Positions 16,700 to 26,500 of a stretch of DNA of 53,713 nt are shown here, in pieces. The DNA is taken from assembly GCA_949902595.1 (NCBI GenBank), contig CATLDC010000013.1, positions 1-53,713 of the forward strand, given 5' to 3'. Numbering within the stretch: position 1 is the first letter of the stretch; each line of letters begins with the position of its first letter. The position numbers were made by a program, and so were the translations under genes. The DNA is from an uncultured Candidatus Melainabacteria bacterium. GTDB lineage: Bacteria > Cyanobacteriota > Vampirovibrionia > Gastranaerophilales > Gastranaerophilaceae. The notes under the pieces were generated by a model, which saw only the letters and a list, made by a program, of their open reading frames with translations, ran no database searches and had not been told where the DNA came from.

Positions 16700-17785
16700 A
16701 TGCAAATTTTAAACTCTATATACATCCAGCACCCAAAATACGCTGGAATAAACCGAAAATCTTGTCCTCAAAAGATTCATGCTCTAAAAGCCGACACTGT
16801 ATCTTTTCATGGAAGAGCAAAAAGCTTTGCACCGGATTTGTTCAAAATAACCTCCGGCAACAAATCCTTTAAAGAATTTGTTGAGCAGGTAATAAGCAAC
16901 CCGAGAAATTCAGAAGAGAAGGTCAAAAATTTATTGACCAAAGCAGGTTCAACCGAAAACTTTTTAAACTGGTACTTTGCCGAAAACGGTTACAAGGCAA
17001 AGTATTCAGAATACATTAACAAATTGCTTAAAAAGGCGAAAAAACCCGAGGATTTGATAAGGATTTCTCCAAACTGGGGTGTTTGGGCGCTCGAAAACAA
17101 GTTTGGCAAGAATTTTTTCATCGGAAGCACTCCGGCTGACATAGGTTCTAAAAGAGATTACAGAAATCTTGTAACAAAATTATTACAAAACAAGGACACC
17201 GGATACAGCGTCAAAGAATTTTGCGGAGGGTTATCCGGAAAGCGCACCTTCCTGGTCGACACCGGAAAACAAAAGTACATTCTCAAGGCACAGCAGGATT
17301 ATTCTTTGTACTCAAAAGAACTCAAAGCAGCGCTTGAAAAGGATAAGTGGCTCAAGGATACTTTCATAAGGACATACAAAGAAAACGAGAACATGAAATC
17401 TGACTCCAGCTACATGAACGCAATGATAGATTTTTATTTAAATTTGCACAACAGTCCAAATGCTGCTAAGATTCATTGTTTTGATTCAAAGACCTCTTCT
17501 GTTTTATACGATTTCATTGAAGGCAGCGAATGCAAGGAAAAAATAGACATCAACTCTGTAAACAAATTGTTGCCGGATTTAAGAAAGCTCGGCATATTTT
17601 ACAACGACGCGCACGCTGGCAATCTTAGAGACCAGAATGGTGTATTAAAAATAATTGACAGCGGAGAAGCTGGTTTTAACGACATCTTAAGACCGCCTGT
17701 TCCGTGTCTTCAAATAGAAATGCCAAATTGGTCGGGTAACAGCATTCTATCTGTCTTAGGCGCAATAAAATACCTAAACCACTAA
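16700..17785 (+). CDS. Kinase/phosphotransferase-like protein, unknown substrate
   Basis: 361 aa. The C-terminal half has a protein-kinase/APH-like fold signature: a possible ATP-binding lysine in KQKYILKAQQ (near residue 193), the catalytic loop NDAHAGN (near 303-309) and the metal-binding IIDSG (near 319). The N-terminal half is helical and unlike any family I know. The first ~45 residues contain KADTVSFHGRAK, resembling the N-terminal SFRAK in the gene at 30825. GGAGG and a TTT-TATAAT box lie just upstream. It could be a small-molecule kinase or a secreted effector-type kinase; the sequence alone does not decide. Confidence 0.55.
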   Translation: MQILNSIYIQHPKYAGINRKSCPQKIHALKADTVSFHGRAKSFAPDLFKITSGNKSFKEFVEQVISNPRNSEEKVKNLLTKAGSTENFLNWYFAENGYKAKYSEYINKLLKKAKKPEDLIRISPNWGVWALENKFGKNFFIGSTPADIGSKRDYRNLVTKLLQNKDTGYSVKEFCGGLSGKRTFLVDTGKQKYILKAQQDYSLYSKELKAALEKDKWLKDTFIRTYKENENMKSDSSYMNAMIDFYLNLHNSPNAAKIHCFDSKTSSVLYDFIEGSECKEKIDINSVNKLLPDLRKLGIFYNDAHAGNLRDQNGVLKIIDSGEAGFNDILRPPVPCLQIEMPNWSGNSILSVLGAIKYLNH

Positions 17786-17831
17786 CCCGATAACGCCCGA
17801 TTAGTAGTCCTTATTCAAACTAATTACATTT

Positions 17832-17860
17832 CCCCCCCCCTCCTACTTGCAAAAAAAAAT
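17832..17860. other. Adjacent poly-C and poly-A tracts
   Basis: A run of nine C (17832-17840) and, ten nt later, a run of nine A lie about 100 nt before rpmE, in a gap without genes. Such tracts are slippage-prone and could affect promoter spacing or reflect sequencing uncertainty. Confidence 0.5.
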
Positions 17861-17938
17861 TCAGCGGACTAAAATGTTATTGGTCGAAAAATTTATTTTA
17901 TCAAGTTTGGAATCTTGAATAAAGAAAGAAGGTTAAAT

Positions 17939-18139
17939 ATGAAAGATGGTATCCATCCAGATTATAAAAAAACTGTTATCAAATGTGTATGCGGTAACGA
18001 AATCGAAACAGGTTCTGTAGTTGACGGTCTTACAGTTGAAATTTGTTCAAACTGCCACCCGTTCTACACAGGTCAACAGAAAATTCTTGACTCTGAAGGA
18101 CGTGTTGAAAGATTCAAAAAACGTTACGGCAACAAGTAA
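17939..18139 (+). CDS. rpmE: 50S ribosomal protein L31, zinc type
   Basis: 66 aa from the ATG at 17939 ([11 protein letters not shown]), with AGAAGG upstream; an earlier in-frame ATG is not needed. It has the zinc-binding CVCG...[12 protein letters not shown] signature of the C+ form and ends [11 protein letters not shown]31 bridges the subunits. Monocistronic, closed by a terminator at 18162. Confidence 0.97.
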   Translation: MKDGIHPDYKKTVIKCVCGNEIETGSVVDGLTVEICSNCHPFYTGQQKILDSEGRVERFKKRYGNK

Positions 18140-18161
18140 TAGTTTTGTTAAGATTTTACAG

Positions 18162-18193
18162 AAAAAGAGGTCTCAATATGAGACCTCTTTTTT
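18162..18193. terminator. Bidirectional terminator between rpmE and the HD-GYP gene
   Basis: AAAAAGAGGTCTCA, a 3-nt loop ATA, then the complementary arm running into TTTTTT. A- and T-tracts on both sides suit termination of both convergent genes. Confidence 0.85.
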
Positions 18194-18195
18194 GG

Positions 18196-19197
18196 TTAAA
18201 CCACCATATCGTTAAAATCTTTTGAGTCATCGTACTTAAACATGTGGATAAATGTATAAAGCATTTTTGCAGAAAACCTCTTTGTCCCGACTTCCAGCAT
18301 CGTGCGCAGCGCTTGCTTGTTATTCGCTACAGGAGTGTGGGTTCTGTTGAACGCAAGATTGTCGTAATAGTTAGCAACGTTAACAATCTGGCTGTACTCC
18401 GATATGTAATCGTTTGACAAACCCTGCGGGTAGCCGGAGCCGTCGTTGTTTTCATGGTGCTGGAGCGCAACATTTGCGATTACTTCCGGAAGCTCAAACT
18501 CGTCTTTTATCATTCTGTAGCCCAGCACGGTATGTTCCTTAACTTCGTGCTCGTTCATTGTAATCAGGGCTTGCGAATCCGGCAAGTCAATGCGTGTCTT
18601 GCCAATATCATGCAGGAGTCCTGAAAGGATTACCTGATCAATAGCCTTGCTTGAAAAATCAAGTTTCTGGGCAATAAGTCCTGAGATTACTGCAACATTA
18701 AGCGGGTGGCAGAGTTCGTATTCACCGAGGAATCTAAGTTGCGAACCCTTGCCGCATTTGTGGAGCTGTTTATAAATCTCTGTTCTAATTATGTTTACAA
18801 GAGAATTTAGCTTTAGAAGCCCCTCTTCGTAGTATCCGTTGTTCAGCAAGTCTTGGACTTTTTTGTAATAATATTTTATCTTAATCTGGATTTCCATCTT
18901 AAGATACGCGTCTTTGTTAACAACCGTTTCAAAATCATTAGCATCCAGAGAATCGAAAGAAAAGTTTACAATACTTGCTGCAGCCTTTTTGTCATGAGTA
19001 GGATTTTTACTTGCACCTTTTTCGTCACCTTCATTGTTAAACTCCTCGGTATAAATCCGGACGTAGTTTTTGAGCATGATAAGTTTGCCTGGGGTAAGAA
19101 CTTCTCCGGCTTCGAAAATTTTGCCTTTGTTTTCGGTGTACAGGTCAAAAGGCAAAACCTTGTAAGTGCTCAATTCCTGATTGGTAACAATTCTCAT
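18196..19197 (-). CDS. HD-GYP domain protein, probable c-di-GMP phosphodiesterase
   Basis: 333 aa. The C-terminal HD-GYP domain has LLHDIGKTRIDLP (HD pair near residue 194) and HHENNDGSGYPQGL (GYP near 250), with a further conserved H in MNEHEVKEHTVLGY. HD-GYP enzymes hydrolyse cyclic di-GMP. The first ~130 residues are a less conserved domain (KVLPFDLYTENKGKIF...LTPGKL) of the kind found before HD-GYP domains in cytosolic proteins; no receiver or membrane segment is visible. A TATAAT lies exactly 7 nt before the ATG, so the mRNA may be leaderless. With PilT and surface polysaccharide genes nearby, a role in motility or attachment control is plausible. Confidence 0.85.
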   Translation of the reverse strand: MRIVTNQELSTYKVLPFDLYTENKGKIFEAGEVLTPGKLIMLKNYVRIYTEEFNNEGDEKGASKNPTHDKKAAASIVNFSFDSLDANDFETVVNKDAYLKMEIQIKIKYYYKKVQDLLNNGYYEEGLLKLNSLVNIIRTEIYKQLHKCGKGSQLRFLGEYELCHPLNVAVISGLIAQKLDFSSKAIDQVILSGLLHDIGKTRIDLPDSQALITMNEHEVKEHTVLGYRMIKDEFELPEVIANVALQHHENNDGSGYPQGLSNDYISEYSQIVNVANYYDNLAFNRTHTPVANNKQALRTMLEVGTKRFSAKMLYTFIHMFKYDDSKDFNDMVV

Positions 19198-19204
19198 ACC
19201 TTTA

Positions 19205-19213
19205 ATTATAACA
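19205..19213 (-). promoter_or_regulatory. Extended -10 promoter for the HD-GYP gene
   Basis: TGT-TATAAT on the - strand (19213-19205) followed by 7 nt (TAAAGGT) and the ATG. No good -35; the extended -10 may compensate. Predicted transcription starts at the start codon. Confidence 0.55.
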
Positions 19214-19244
19214 TTTTTTGCGGTAATTTCCTACTGTATTTGCT

Positions 19245-20828
19245 CTATTTTTGCAAAGTTAATTCAGAAACATCCTCTGCCGGAGCAGCCTCGCAAATCA
19301 TCCCGGCTTCCTCTTCGCGCTTAGCTTTATAGCTATACGCTGCATAAATTCCGACGCCGATTGCAAGCCAGATTACGAAATAAAGTGCAGATGTTGCTTT
19401 AGCACTAAACTTGCAGTACATAAGTCCGAGGCAGGTTACAACCCCCATAATCGGGAACCAAGGGCAGAAAGGAACCTTGAAAGGTCTTTCCCGATTAGGT
19501 TCGGTTTTTCTCAGGATAAGAACCGCAATACAAATTATAATAAACGAAGTAAATGTTCCGAAGTTGCAGAGTTCAGCCGAGATATTCAAATCCATAAACA
19601 GGGCGCACACAACAACAATCAAGCCGGATAGCCATGTTAGAATATGCGGGGTTTTGAACTTTTCATGAATCGCGTTCAAAGATTTTGGCAAGAAATTATC
19701 CCTGCTCATCGCAAACAGGATTCTTGTTGTCCCGAGCTGGTAAATCAGAAGCACTGAAGTGAGCGCGCATAGAGCACCCGCTGAAATCAAGCCTGCGTAC
19801 CAGTCGATTCCGATAAACCTCATTGCATGTGCAAGCGGAGCCTGCGTATCGATTGAGCCAAGAGGCACAACGCCTGTAAGCACAAGTGCTGCAAAGATAT
19901 AAAGAACAGTACAGAGGACAAGAGTTCCGAGAATTGCGATAGGCAAGTCTCTCTGCGGGTTCTTTGTTTCTTCTGCCGCAGTTGAAATCGCGTCAAATCC
20001 GATATATGCAAAGAAGATTACAAAAGCGCCTGTAAATATACCTTCCAGCCCGTTTGGTGCAAACGGAGCCCAGTTTTCCGGTTTAACATAAAACGCGCCG
20101 ACAACAATAAAGGAGAAGATAATAAACATGTTTACTCCGACCATGATTGTCGCGACCTTTGTAGATTCCTTAACCCCTTTAATAAGCAGGAGTGTAAGTA
20201 TCAAAACTATTGCAATCGCCGGAACGTTTATTGCAAACGGAATCTCAAATCCAAACGGAAGGTGGATAAACGGCATTTTATCATGCGCGTCCCAGCCGTA
20301 TTTATTACAGAGTTCGTACATTGTTCTGTAATCATTTCTAAGCCAGAGCGGGCAGTTTGTGACAAAAGACGGAAGGATATGGTTAAAGCCTTTCAGAAAT
20401 TGAACAAAGTACCCTGTCCAGGCGCTTGCAACCGTAATATTTCCGATTGCATATTCAAGCATCAAAATCCAGCCAACCATCCAAGCCATAAATTCGCCCA
20501 TTGTTGCGTAGGTATAAGTATACGCGCTACCTGCAACAGGAATCATTGCTGCGATTTCGGAGTATGATAAAGCTGAAAAAACGCTTGCTATTGCAGCAAG
20601 AGCCATTGAGATTACAATCGCCGTTCCAGCTCCGGCACCGTCAGAAGAACCGACAATTGCGCTTCCGATAATCGTAAAAATACCTGTACCGACAACTGCG
20701 CCTATACCGATTACGATTAGGTCAAAAACGTTTAAAGTTTTCTTCAAGCCCGAGTTTGAGCCTTCTTCAATAAGCTCTTGAGGGCTTTTGCATTTTAATA
20801 AGTTATTTAATACTGATTTCAAATTCAT
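19245..20828 (-). CDS. APC-superfamily amino-acid permease, cationic amino-acid transporter type
   Basis: 527 aa with about 12 membrane segments. After a soluble N-terminus, GIGAVVGTGIFTIIG is the TM1 glycine-rich substrate motif of the APC family, and FFAYIGFDAISTAAEETKNPQRDLP is the TM6-TM7 signature of the CAT/YfnA branch. The C-terminus is acidic. The substrate is likely an amino acid, not determinable here. It is a paralogue of the upstream gene and its start lies within the 3' end of that gene (26-nt overlap, different frame), so the two are co-transcribed and coupled. Confidence 0.92.
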   Translation of the reverse strand: MNLKSVLNNLLKCKSPQELIEEGSNSGLKKTLNVFDLIVIGIGAVVGTGIFTIIGSAIVGSSDGAGAGTAIVISMALAAIASVFSALSYSEIAAMIPVAGSAYTYTYATMGEFMAWMVGWILMLEYAIGNITVASAWTGYFVQFLKGFNHILPSFVTNCPLWLRNDYRTMYELCNKYGWDAHDKMPFIHLPFGFEIPFAINVPAIAIVLILTLLLIKGVKESTKVATIMVGVNMFIIFSFIVVGAFYVKPENWAPFAPNGLEGIFTGAFVIFFAYIGFDAISTAAEETKNPQRDLPIAILGTLVLCTVLYIFAALVLTGVVPLGSIDTQAPLAHAMRFIGIDWYAGLISAGALCALTSVLLIYQLGTTRILFAMSRDNFLPKSLNAIHEKFKTPHILTWLSGLIVVVCALFMDLNISAELCNFGTFTSFIIICIAVLILRKTEPNRERPFKVPFCPWFPIMGVVTCLGLMYCKFSAKATSALYFVIWLAIGVGIYAAYSYKAKREEEAGMICEAAPAEDVSELTLQK

Positions 20829-22425
20829 CTTTTTCTGCTATTTCTTTTTTTTCCGCTAATGCTTCCACTTTTCTATTCTTTTTATATCCATAAGTTGAGT
20901 AGATTAAGCATCCCATAACTACCCAAACGATAAATAATTCTGTTGATAAAACTGCTGCTTCGCCCTTTGAAACAACCATTGAAAACGCCATCAATCCGCC
21001 GCAGCAAACAATACCCATAATCGGGAGCCAAGGGCAGAAAGGAACCTTGAACGGTCTTTCTCTATCCGGATCAACTTTTCTGAGTATAAGTATTGCAACG
21101 CAAACGATAATAAACGATGTGAATGTACCGAAATTACAAAGCGCTGCTGCAACATTCAGGTCTAAAATCAATGTTCCAAGAGCACCAACAACACCTACTG
21201 TTACTGTAAGCACAGCCGGAGTATTGAATTTCGGGTGAATCTTTTGAAAAACGCGAGGCAAGAAGTTGTCTCTGCTCATTGCAAACAGAACCCTTGTTGC
21301 AGCCATGTGCATTACAAGAAGCACTGACGTAAGTCCTGCAAGCGAGCCGATTGAGATTAATGCAGCAACCCAATTTTGTCCGACTGCAGACATTGCATAA
21401 GCCATTGGAGCTCTAAAAATCCCCTCAGGAATTGCCACACCGCTTGTTGGCTGCAAGCCTGTTAGAACAAGCGCTACAAGCACGTAAACAACTGTTGTAA
21501 CAACAAGCGAGCCCAGAATCCCGATTGGCAAATCTTTTTGCGGGTTCTTGCATTCTTCGGCAGCTGTTGCCAGCGCGTCGAATCCGATATATGCAAAGAA
21601 AATTATAAACGCACCCATAAACACGCCTTCAAATCCGTTTGGCGCAAAAGGCGTCCAGTTTTCAGGTTTTACAAAGAACATGCCGGCAAGCACAAAAAGC
21701 GCGATTACGCCGAGTTTTACAGCAACCATAATCCCTGCCATTTTTGCGGAGTCTTTGGTACCCTTAATAAGGATTGCGGTTGTAATTGCAATCATAACAA
21801 TTGCAGGAAGGTTTATGCAGAAGGGGATTCCTGCAAACGAAGGTATTACGCTGTGGTAATCAATTCCCTGCGCGTTCAAAGAGTTAACCGCAGAGCGGAA
21901 ATCATTAACGAGCCACACCGGAGGGTTTACAAACCATGCCGGAAGGAATCTTGAGAATCCTGATATGAATTGCAGGAAGTGGTTTGTCCACGCGCAAGCA
22001 ACAGCAATGAAGCCGATTGCGTATTCGAGCATCAGAATCCAGCCCACAATCCACGCTGCAAACTCACCCAGTGTTGCAAAGGTATAAGTATAAGCTCCGC
22101 CTGCAACAGGAATCATCGTAGCAAATTCGCTGTAGCAAAGTGCAGAAAATACGCATGCAATCGCTGCGATTACCATTGAAACAATAAGAGCAGGCCCTGC
22201 GCCCGGGCTTGAGCCGTCAGCGCTTCCCGCAGCTGCGATACCGACAACAGCGAAGATTCCGGAGCCGATAATCGCACCAACACCGAGAATAATCAAATCC
22301 CAGACTCCTAAAGTTTTTTCCAAGCCTCCTTTTGCAGCACCGGCAAGTGCATCATCAGGATTTTTTCGTTTAATCATTTTTCCAATAACATTTGAAAAAA
22401 GAGTCGGGAATTTGTTTTCAGCCAT
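20803..22425 (-). CDS. APC-superfamily amino-acid permease (tandem paralogue)
   Basis: 540 aa, about 12 membrane segments. GVGAIIGSGIFAVVGIAAAG is the TM1 motif and FFAYIGFDALATAAEECKNPQKDLP the TM6-TM7 signature. Relative to its neighbour it has an extra loop (TGLQPTSGVAIPEGIF). It lies 51 nt after glyQ, which suggests one unit for charging and uptake of amino acids. A glycine or alanine substrate is conceivable from this context, but that is inference. Confidence 0.92.
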   Translation of the reverse strand: MAENKFPTLFSNVIGKMIKRKNPDDALAGAAKGGLEKTLGVWDLIILGVGAIIGSGIFAVVGIAAAGSADGSSPGAGPALIVSMVIAAIACVFSALCYSEFATMIPVAGGAYTYTFATLGEFAAWIVGWILMLEYAIGFIAVACAWTNHFLQFISGFSRFLPAWFVNPPVWLVNDFRSAVNSLNAQGIDYHSVIPSFAGIPFCINLPAIVMIAITTAILIKGTKDSAKMAGIMVAVKLGVIALFVLAGMFFVKPENWTPFAPNGFEGVFMGAFIIFFAYIGFDALATAAEECKNPQKDLPIGILGSLVVTTVVYVLVALVLTGLQPTSGVAIPEGIFRAPMAYAMSAVGQNWVAALISIGSLAGLTSVLLVMHMAATRVLFAMSRDNFLPRVFQKIHPKFNTPAVLTVTVGVVGALGTLILDLNVAAALCNFGTFTSFIIVCVAILILRKVDPDRERPFKVPFCPWLPIMGIVCCGGLMAFSMVVSKGEAAVLSTELFIVWVVMGCLIYSTYGYKKNRKVEALAEKKEIAEKDEFEISIK

Positions 22426-22476
22426 TCGTCGCCTTTCTTTTAAGTTCTTAGTGCAGCGAACTGCACATTACGTTTT

Positions 22477-23349
22477 CTATTTACACAGAGGGAAGCCGAG
22501 TTTTTCACGCTGCTGCACGTACAAGTTTGCAACAGCAGAAGCCATTGTTCTCACTCTGTTAATAAAGTTTATGCGTTCGTCCTTACTGATTACTCCGCGT
22601 GCGTCAAGCAAATTGAATGTATGAGAGCACTTAAGCACGTAATCATAAGCAGGAAGCACAAGCTCTGCGTTTATACAATTATCAACTTCTTTTTGATAAG
22701 CGTCAAATAAGCTAAACAGTCTGTCAGCGTCTGAGTATTCAAAGTTATATTTTGACTGTTCGATTTCATTCTGGAGATAAATATCGCCGTACTTCAATTT
22801 GTTGTTCCACATAATATCAAACACGGATTCTTTGTTCTGAATGTACATAGCAATTCTTTCAAGCCCGTAAGTGATTTCAAGCGCAACCGGCTTAACTTCC
22901 AAACCACCGACCTGTTGGAAATATGTAAACTGAGTAATTTCCATACCATCAAGCCAAACTTCCCAGCCCACACCGGCAGCACCGAGAGTTGGTGATTCCC
23001 AGTTATCTTCAACAAATCTTACGTCGTGTTTGGAAAGGTCAATCCCCATTGCTTCCAAACTCTTCAAATAAAGTTCCTGCGCATTGTCAGGAGACGGTTT
23101 TAAGATAACCTGATACTGAAAATAATGCCCGAGTCTGTTCGGGTTCTCGCCGTATCTTGCATCGGTCGGGCGTCTGCAAGGCTCCACCATTGCAGTTGAC
23201 CACGGCTCAGGTCCGAGCGCTCTTAAGAAAGTTGCAGGGTTCATCGTTGAAGCCCCTTTTTCTATATCATAAGGCTGTTGGATTATACATCCGTAGTCAG
23301 ACCAAAAACGTGATAAGTTTAGAATCAAATCTTGAAAATTTAGCGCCAT
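22477..23349 (-). CDS. glyQ: Glycyl-tRNA synthetase alpha subunit
   Basis: 290 aa, normal length for the alpha chain of the bacterial alpha2-beta2 enzyme. [36 protein letters not shown] and [20 protein letters not shown] are diagnostic class II motifs. It makes Gly-tRNA together with GlyS, whose gene is not next to it here although it usually is. Upstream - strand sequence has TATAAT about 40 nt before the start. Confidence 0.97.
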   Translation of the reverse strand: MALNFQDLILNLSRFWSDYGCIIQQPYDIEKGASTMNPATFLRALGPEPWSTAMVEPCRRPTDARYGENPNRLGHYFQYQVILKPSPDNAQELYLKSLEAMGIDLSKHDVRFVEDNWESPTLGAAGVGWEVWLDGMEITQFTYFQQVGGLEVKPVALEITYGLERIAMYIQNKESVFDIMWNNKLKYGDIYLQNEIEQSKYNFEYSDADRLFSLFDAYQKEVDNCINAELVLPAYDYVLKCSHTFNLLDARGVISKDERINFINRVRTMASAVANLYVQQREKLGFPLCK

Positions 23350-23439
23350 TTATAATTCCCATTCTATTGTAAATTTTACACTTAATAAATTATACACACA
23401 AAGGGCTTAAATGAAAAGGGGTTTGTTAATTTTTGTTAA

Positions 23440-23545
23440 TAACCCTCACCAAGAATTTCTAACGCTCGCTTTGCTCGCGTTGAAATTCTATCCTCTCCCT
23501 TGGAGAGGAGAAGGCGCGGCTGCCCAGCTGCTCAGCTGCTTAGCT
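23440..23545. repeat. Intergenic palindromic repeat, CCCTCACC...CCTCTCCC type
   Basis: The 199-nt gap between glyQ and the AsmA-like gene contains a dispersed-repeat-like sequence with CCCTCACC, a GAATTTC/GAAATTC inverted pair around CGCTCGCTTTGCTCGCG, CTCTCCCTTGGAGAG and a GCTGCxxAGCTGC-type run. Similar sequence is at 31655-31705 and 40440-40680. Confidence 0.55.
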
Positions 23546-23548
23546 GCC

Positions 23549-26500
23549 TTAGTTTATCCACTTAAAGCTTGTTACATAATCCTCGCCGTTAATATTCCCC
23601 TTGATTTCAGCGATGAATTTTCTATATGCCTTGCTTGAAAGCTCAATTCCCGGAATCTTGTTGATGTGCTCAAGAACCCTGTTGTCCTTTGAAAGGTCAA
23701 TACCCGGTATCACGTTGAAAAGCGTGTTCAAAGACAAATTCCCGACAGGGCCGAACATTGTAGAGATTTTCTTTGAGAGCAGCCCGAAAACTTCCATCTC
23801 TGCAATTGAAGTCGAGAAATTATAATTCCCGCTGATAAACAGGCTCAAGTCTTTTCCGCGGCTTGCAATCCCAATATTTTCCGCAACCCCGTCTTTTATA
23901 TCCATCGTTCCGTAGATGTTTGAAAAATTACCAGTCTTAAGCGGAGTTATTATATCAATAACACTGTTAATAGAGATTCCTGTAAATCCGCCTTTAAGAA
24001 GGTTTCCTGCTTTCAAAAGGTATTCAAGAGAACCGAGTTTTGGCATTCTTCCGTCTGAGACATTGAATGTTGTTTTTCCGTTCAAAGTTTTCATGCACTT
24101 TTCAAAATCCGTACCGTCGCATGAAAGTTTTATATCACCGGTAAGGTCACCGTAAATTTGGTTATTCAAATCAAAAAGCGCTATTGTCAAATCGTTTGCA
24201 TCTATTCCGGCTGCTTTTAAGTTGAGTTCAGTGTGATTATTTTTAAGATTAAATTTAAAATCGCCGTTAAGTTTTCCGCTTGCCATATTAAACTTAAACT
24301 GCTCAATATCAACAAGGCTCTTTTCATTCAATGAGCCATGTGCTTCAAAGTCTTCTGCCACAATGTTTCTTAGATATATGCTATCAGCATTCATTTTCAG
24401 ATTCCTAATAACAAGAGAAGTCAAATCAAGACCTTCAAAAGTTTCAAAAGTATGAATATTATCAACCTGTGAAAGTTTTAGTTTATTGGTAATATAATTC
24501 AAGTCCAGCACCTTTGTGTAAAGACTTGCCTTTTCAATATGATAAGGAGGCACAAGTTTATTTTTCAAAACAGCCTGCACTGCGATATCATTACCGAGAA
24601 TTTCGCCCTTGGAAGTAAGCTCAATTGTCTTATCTTTGAACACAAAAACAATGTTTTTCATTGTCGTATCCAAGAACGGAATATTTGTTTCAAAGATGTG
24701 AAAATCACCTGAAAGCCGCGGGTTAGAGAGTCTTCCGTTAAACAGCAGGTCAGAAGTAAACTGTCCCTGTTTGATATTTGGTTTTCTAAAGATGATATTG
24801 AAGATTCTCGCATCTGTAGGGTTCTGGGTCTTGATATAAAGGTTATGAAATTCCAAATCGTCTTTGTAGACATCAATCCCGCCGCGAGCCTTAAGCATGT
24901 TCAGACGGGTTTGTCTGTTGCTTTGAGAGGAGATTAGTTTGTCGTAAGAAAACTCCTTAATCTTCATCATGTACTGTTTCAAAACTTTTGTCTCAAGATT
25001 AAGCACAATCGCGTTTTCTATATCCCCGATTGTTGCTCCGAGATAATATATGCTGGAATCCTTTGACATGTTGATTTCGGATTTTGCGTCAAAGTTATCT
25101 TTCACACCCTTGAATCTTGATGAGTAAACAATATCGCCCTTTATCTTGATTGGATAAATCTGGTTTTTGTTAACGTACTTGTCGATAAACTCCTGTTTTG
25201 GTTTTGAGTTAACATAAATATTAAAATTCTGCTTTGTAAAAACATCGTTAATCTCGCCGTCAGCAAGTATCGGCATACCATCAGCCAGCAGATTTATTTT
25301 GTTTAGCCTCAATGTTCCGTTTCGCATAATCAGGCTTCCGTTAACAATCTGCACCGGGAGTTCAAGCGGTGTGTAAATAAACGCCATACCGCCCAAATCA
25401 GTGTATGCGTTAAGCTTGTTGTGTGCAATCCTGCAATTAAGATTGATTCTGCCCTTGTCGAATTTTACGAGCTTGATGTATTCCTTGATTTCCGGTGGAA
25501 TAATAGAGTACTGTGCAAAACTGTTAAGCAAAGGCAAGTCAAAAGATTTAAGCTTGATTTGCCCGTTAACATCCGGTTTTGTGCTCACACTATCAGCTCT
25601 CAAATTCACGTCAAAAGTGCTTGGAGAGCCCTCTATAAACCCGCTTACGTTTTCAACTTTAAGCCTGTTGTCAGCTAAAGTTATCTCGCCGTTAGAAATC
25701 TTGAGCTTGTTTCCTGCCTCTGTTCCCAGAATCTTCGCATTGAAGTTTATCTTGTTATACTCAATCTTATCAACTGCGCCTTTGTATTTGGCACTCACTG
25801 CAAGCAGGATGTTTCCGATATCGTTCTGCAAATCGTTGGTTGAAGGGGTTATGTCGTTGAGATTAAGTTTTGGAATACTCAAATTCAAATCCGCAATATT
25901 GTTTTTCACAATCGCTTTGACCGCAATAGGAGACTTGCCGATAAACGAGTTGACATCAACATCCGCGTTTGTTCCGTTTACGCTAATCTTACCCTTTGTA
26001 TTATTAACCTTTATCCCTTGCATGCCAAAAGTGTTTCCAAGAAGCGTAATGTCGCCTCCTGTAAAGAAGTTTTCGTTAAATTTGATGTATTCAATATCCT
26101 TGATTGCGCCGTAGACTTTGAGATTAAGGTTAACCAACCCTTCGCAAACATCGAGATTCGGAAGCATTTTTTTCAAATCATCAATCATTGTTGAGGTTTG
26201 AATCGCCCTGAATAGATAATCAATCGGCTGGTTTTTAGACACAACATCAAAATCAAACTTACCAAAAAGATTGCAGGTGCCGTTTATGCTAATATCCCGC
26301 CCGTTAACTTTCCCGCGTTTTGAAGTGAAAGTTGCGCTCTGGTCATTGAACTGCAAAACAGCATCAGCGTTTGTCAAAACCAAATCCGGCATATCGTTGA
26401 AATAGGTTTTCACATTATTAAAATTTGCATTCCCCCAAACATGCGGGTTTTTGCGGTTGCCTTTTATCGTAATATCAATATTTCCGTCGCCTTTAATGTC

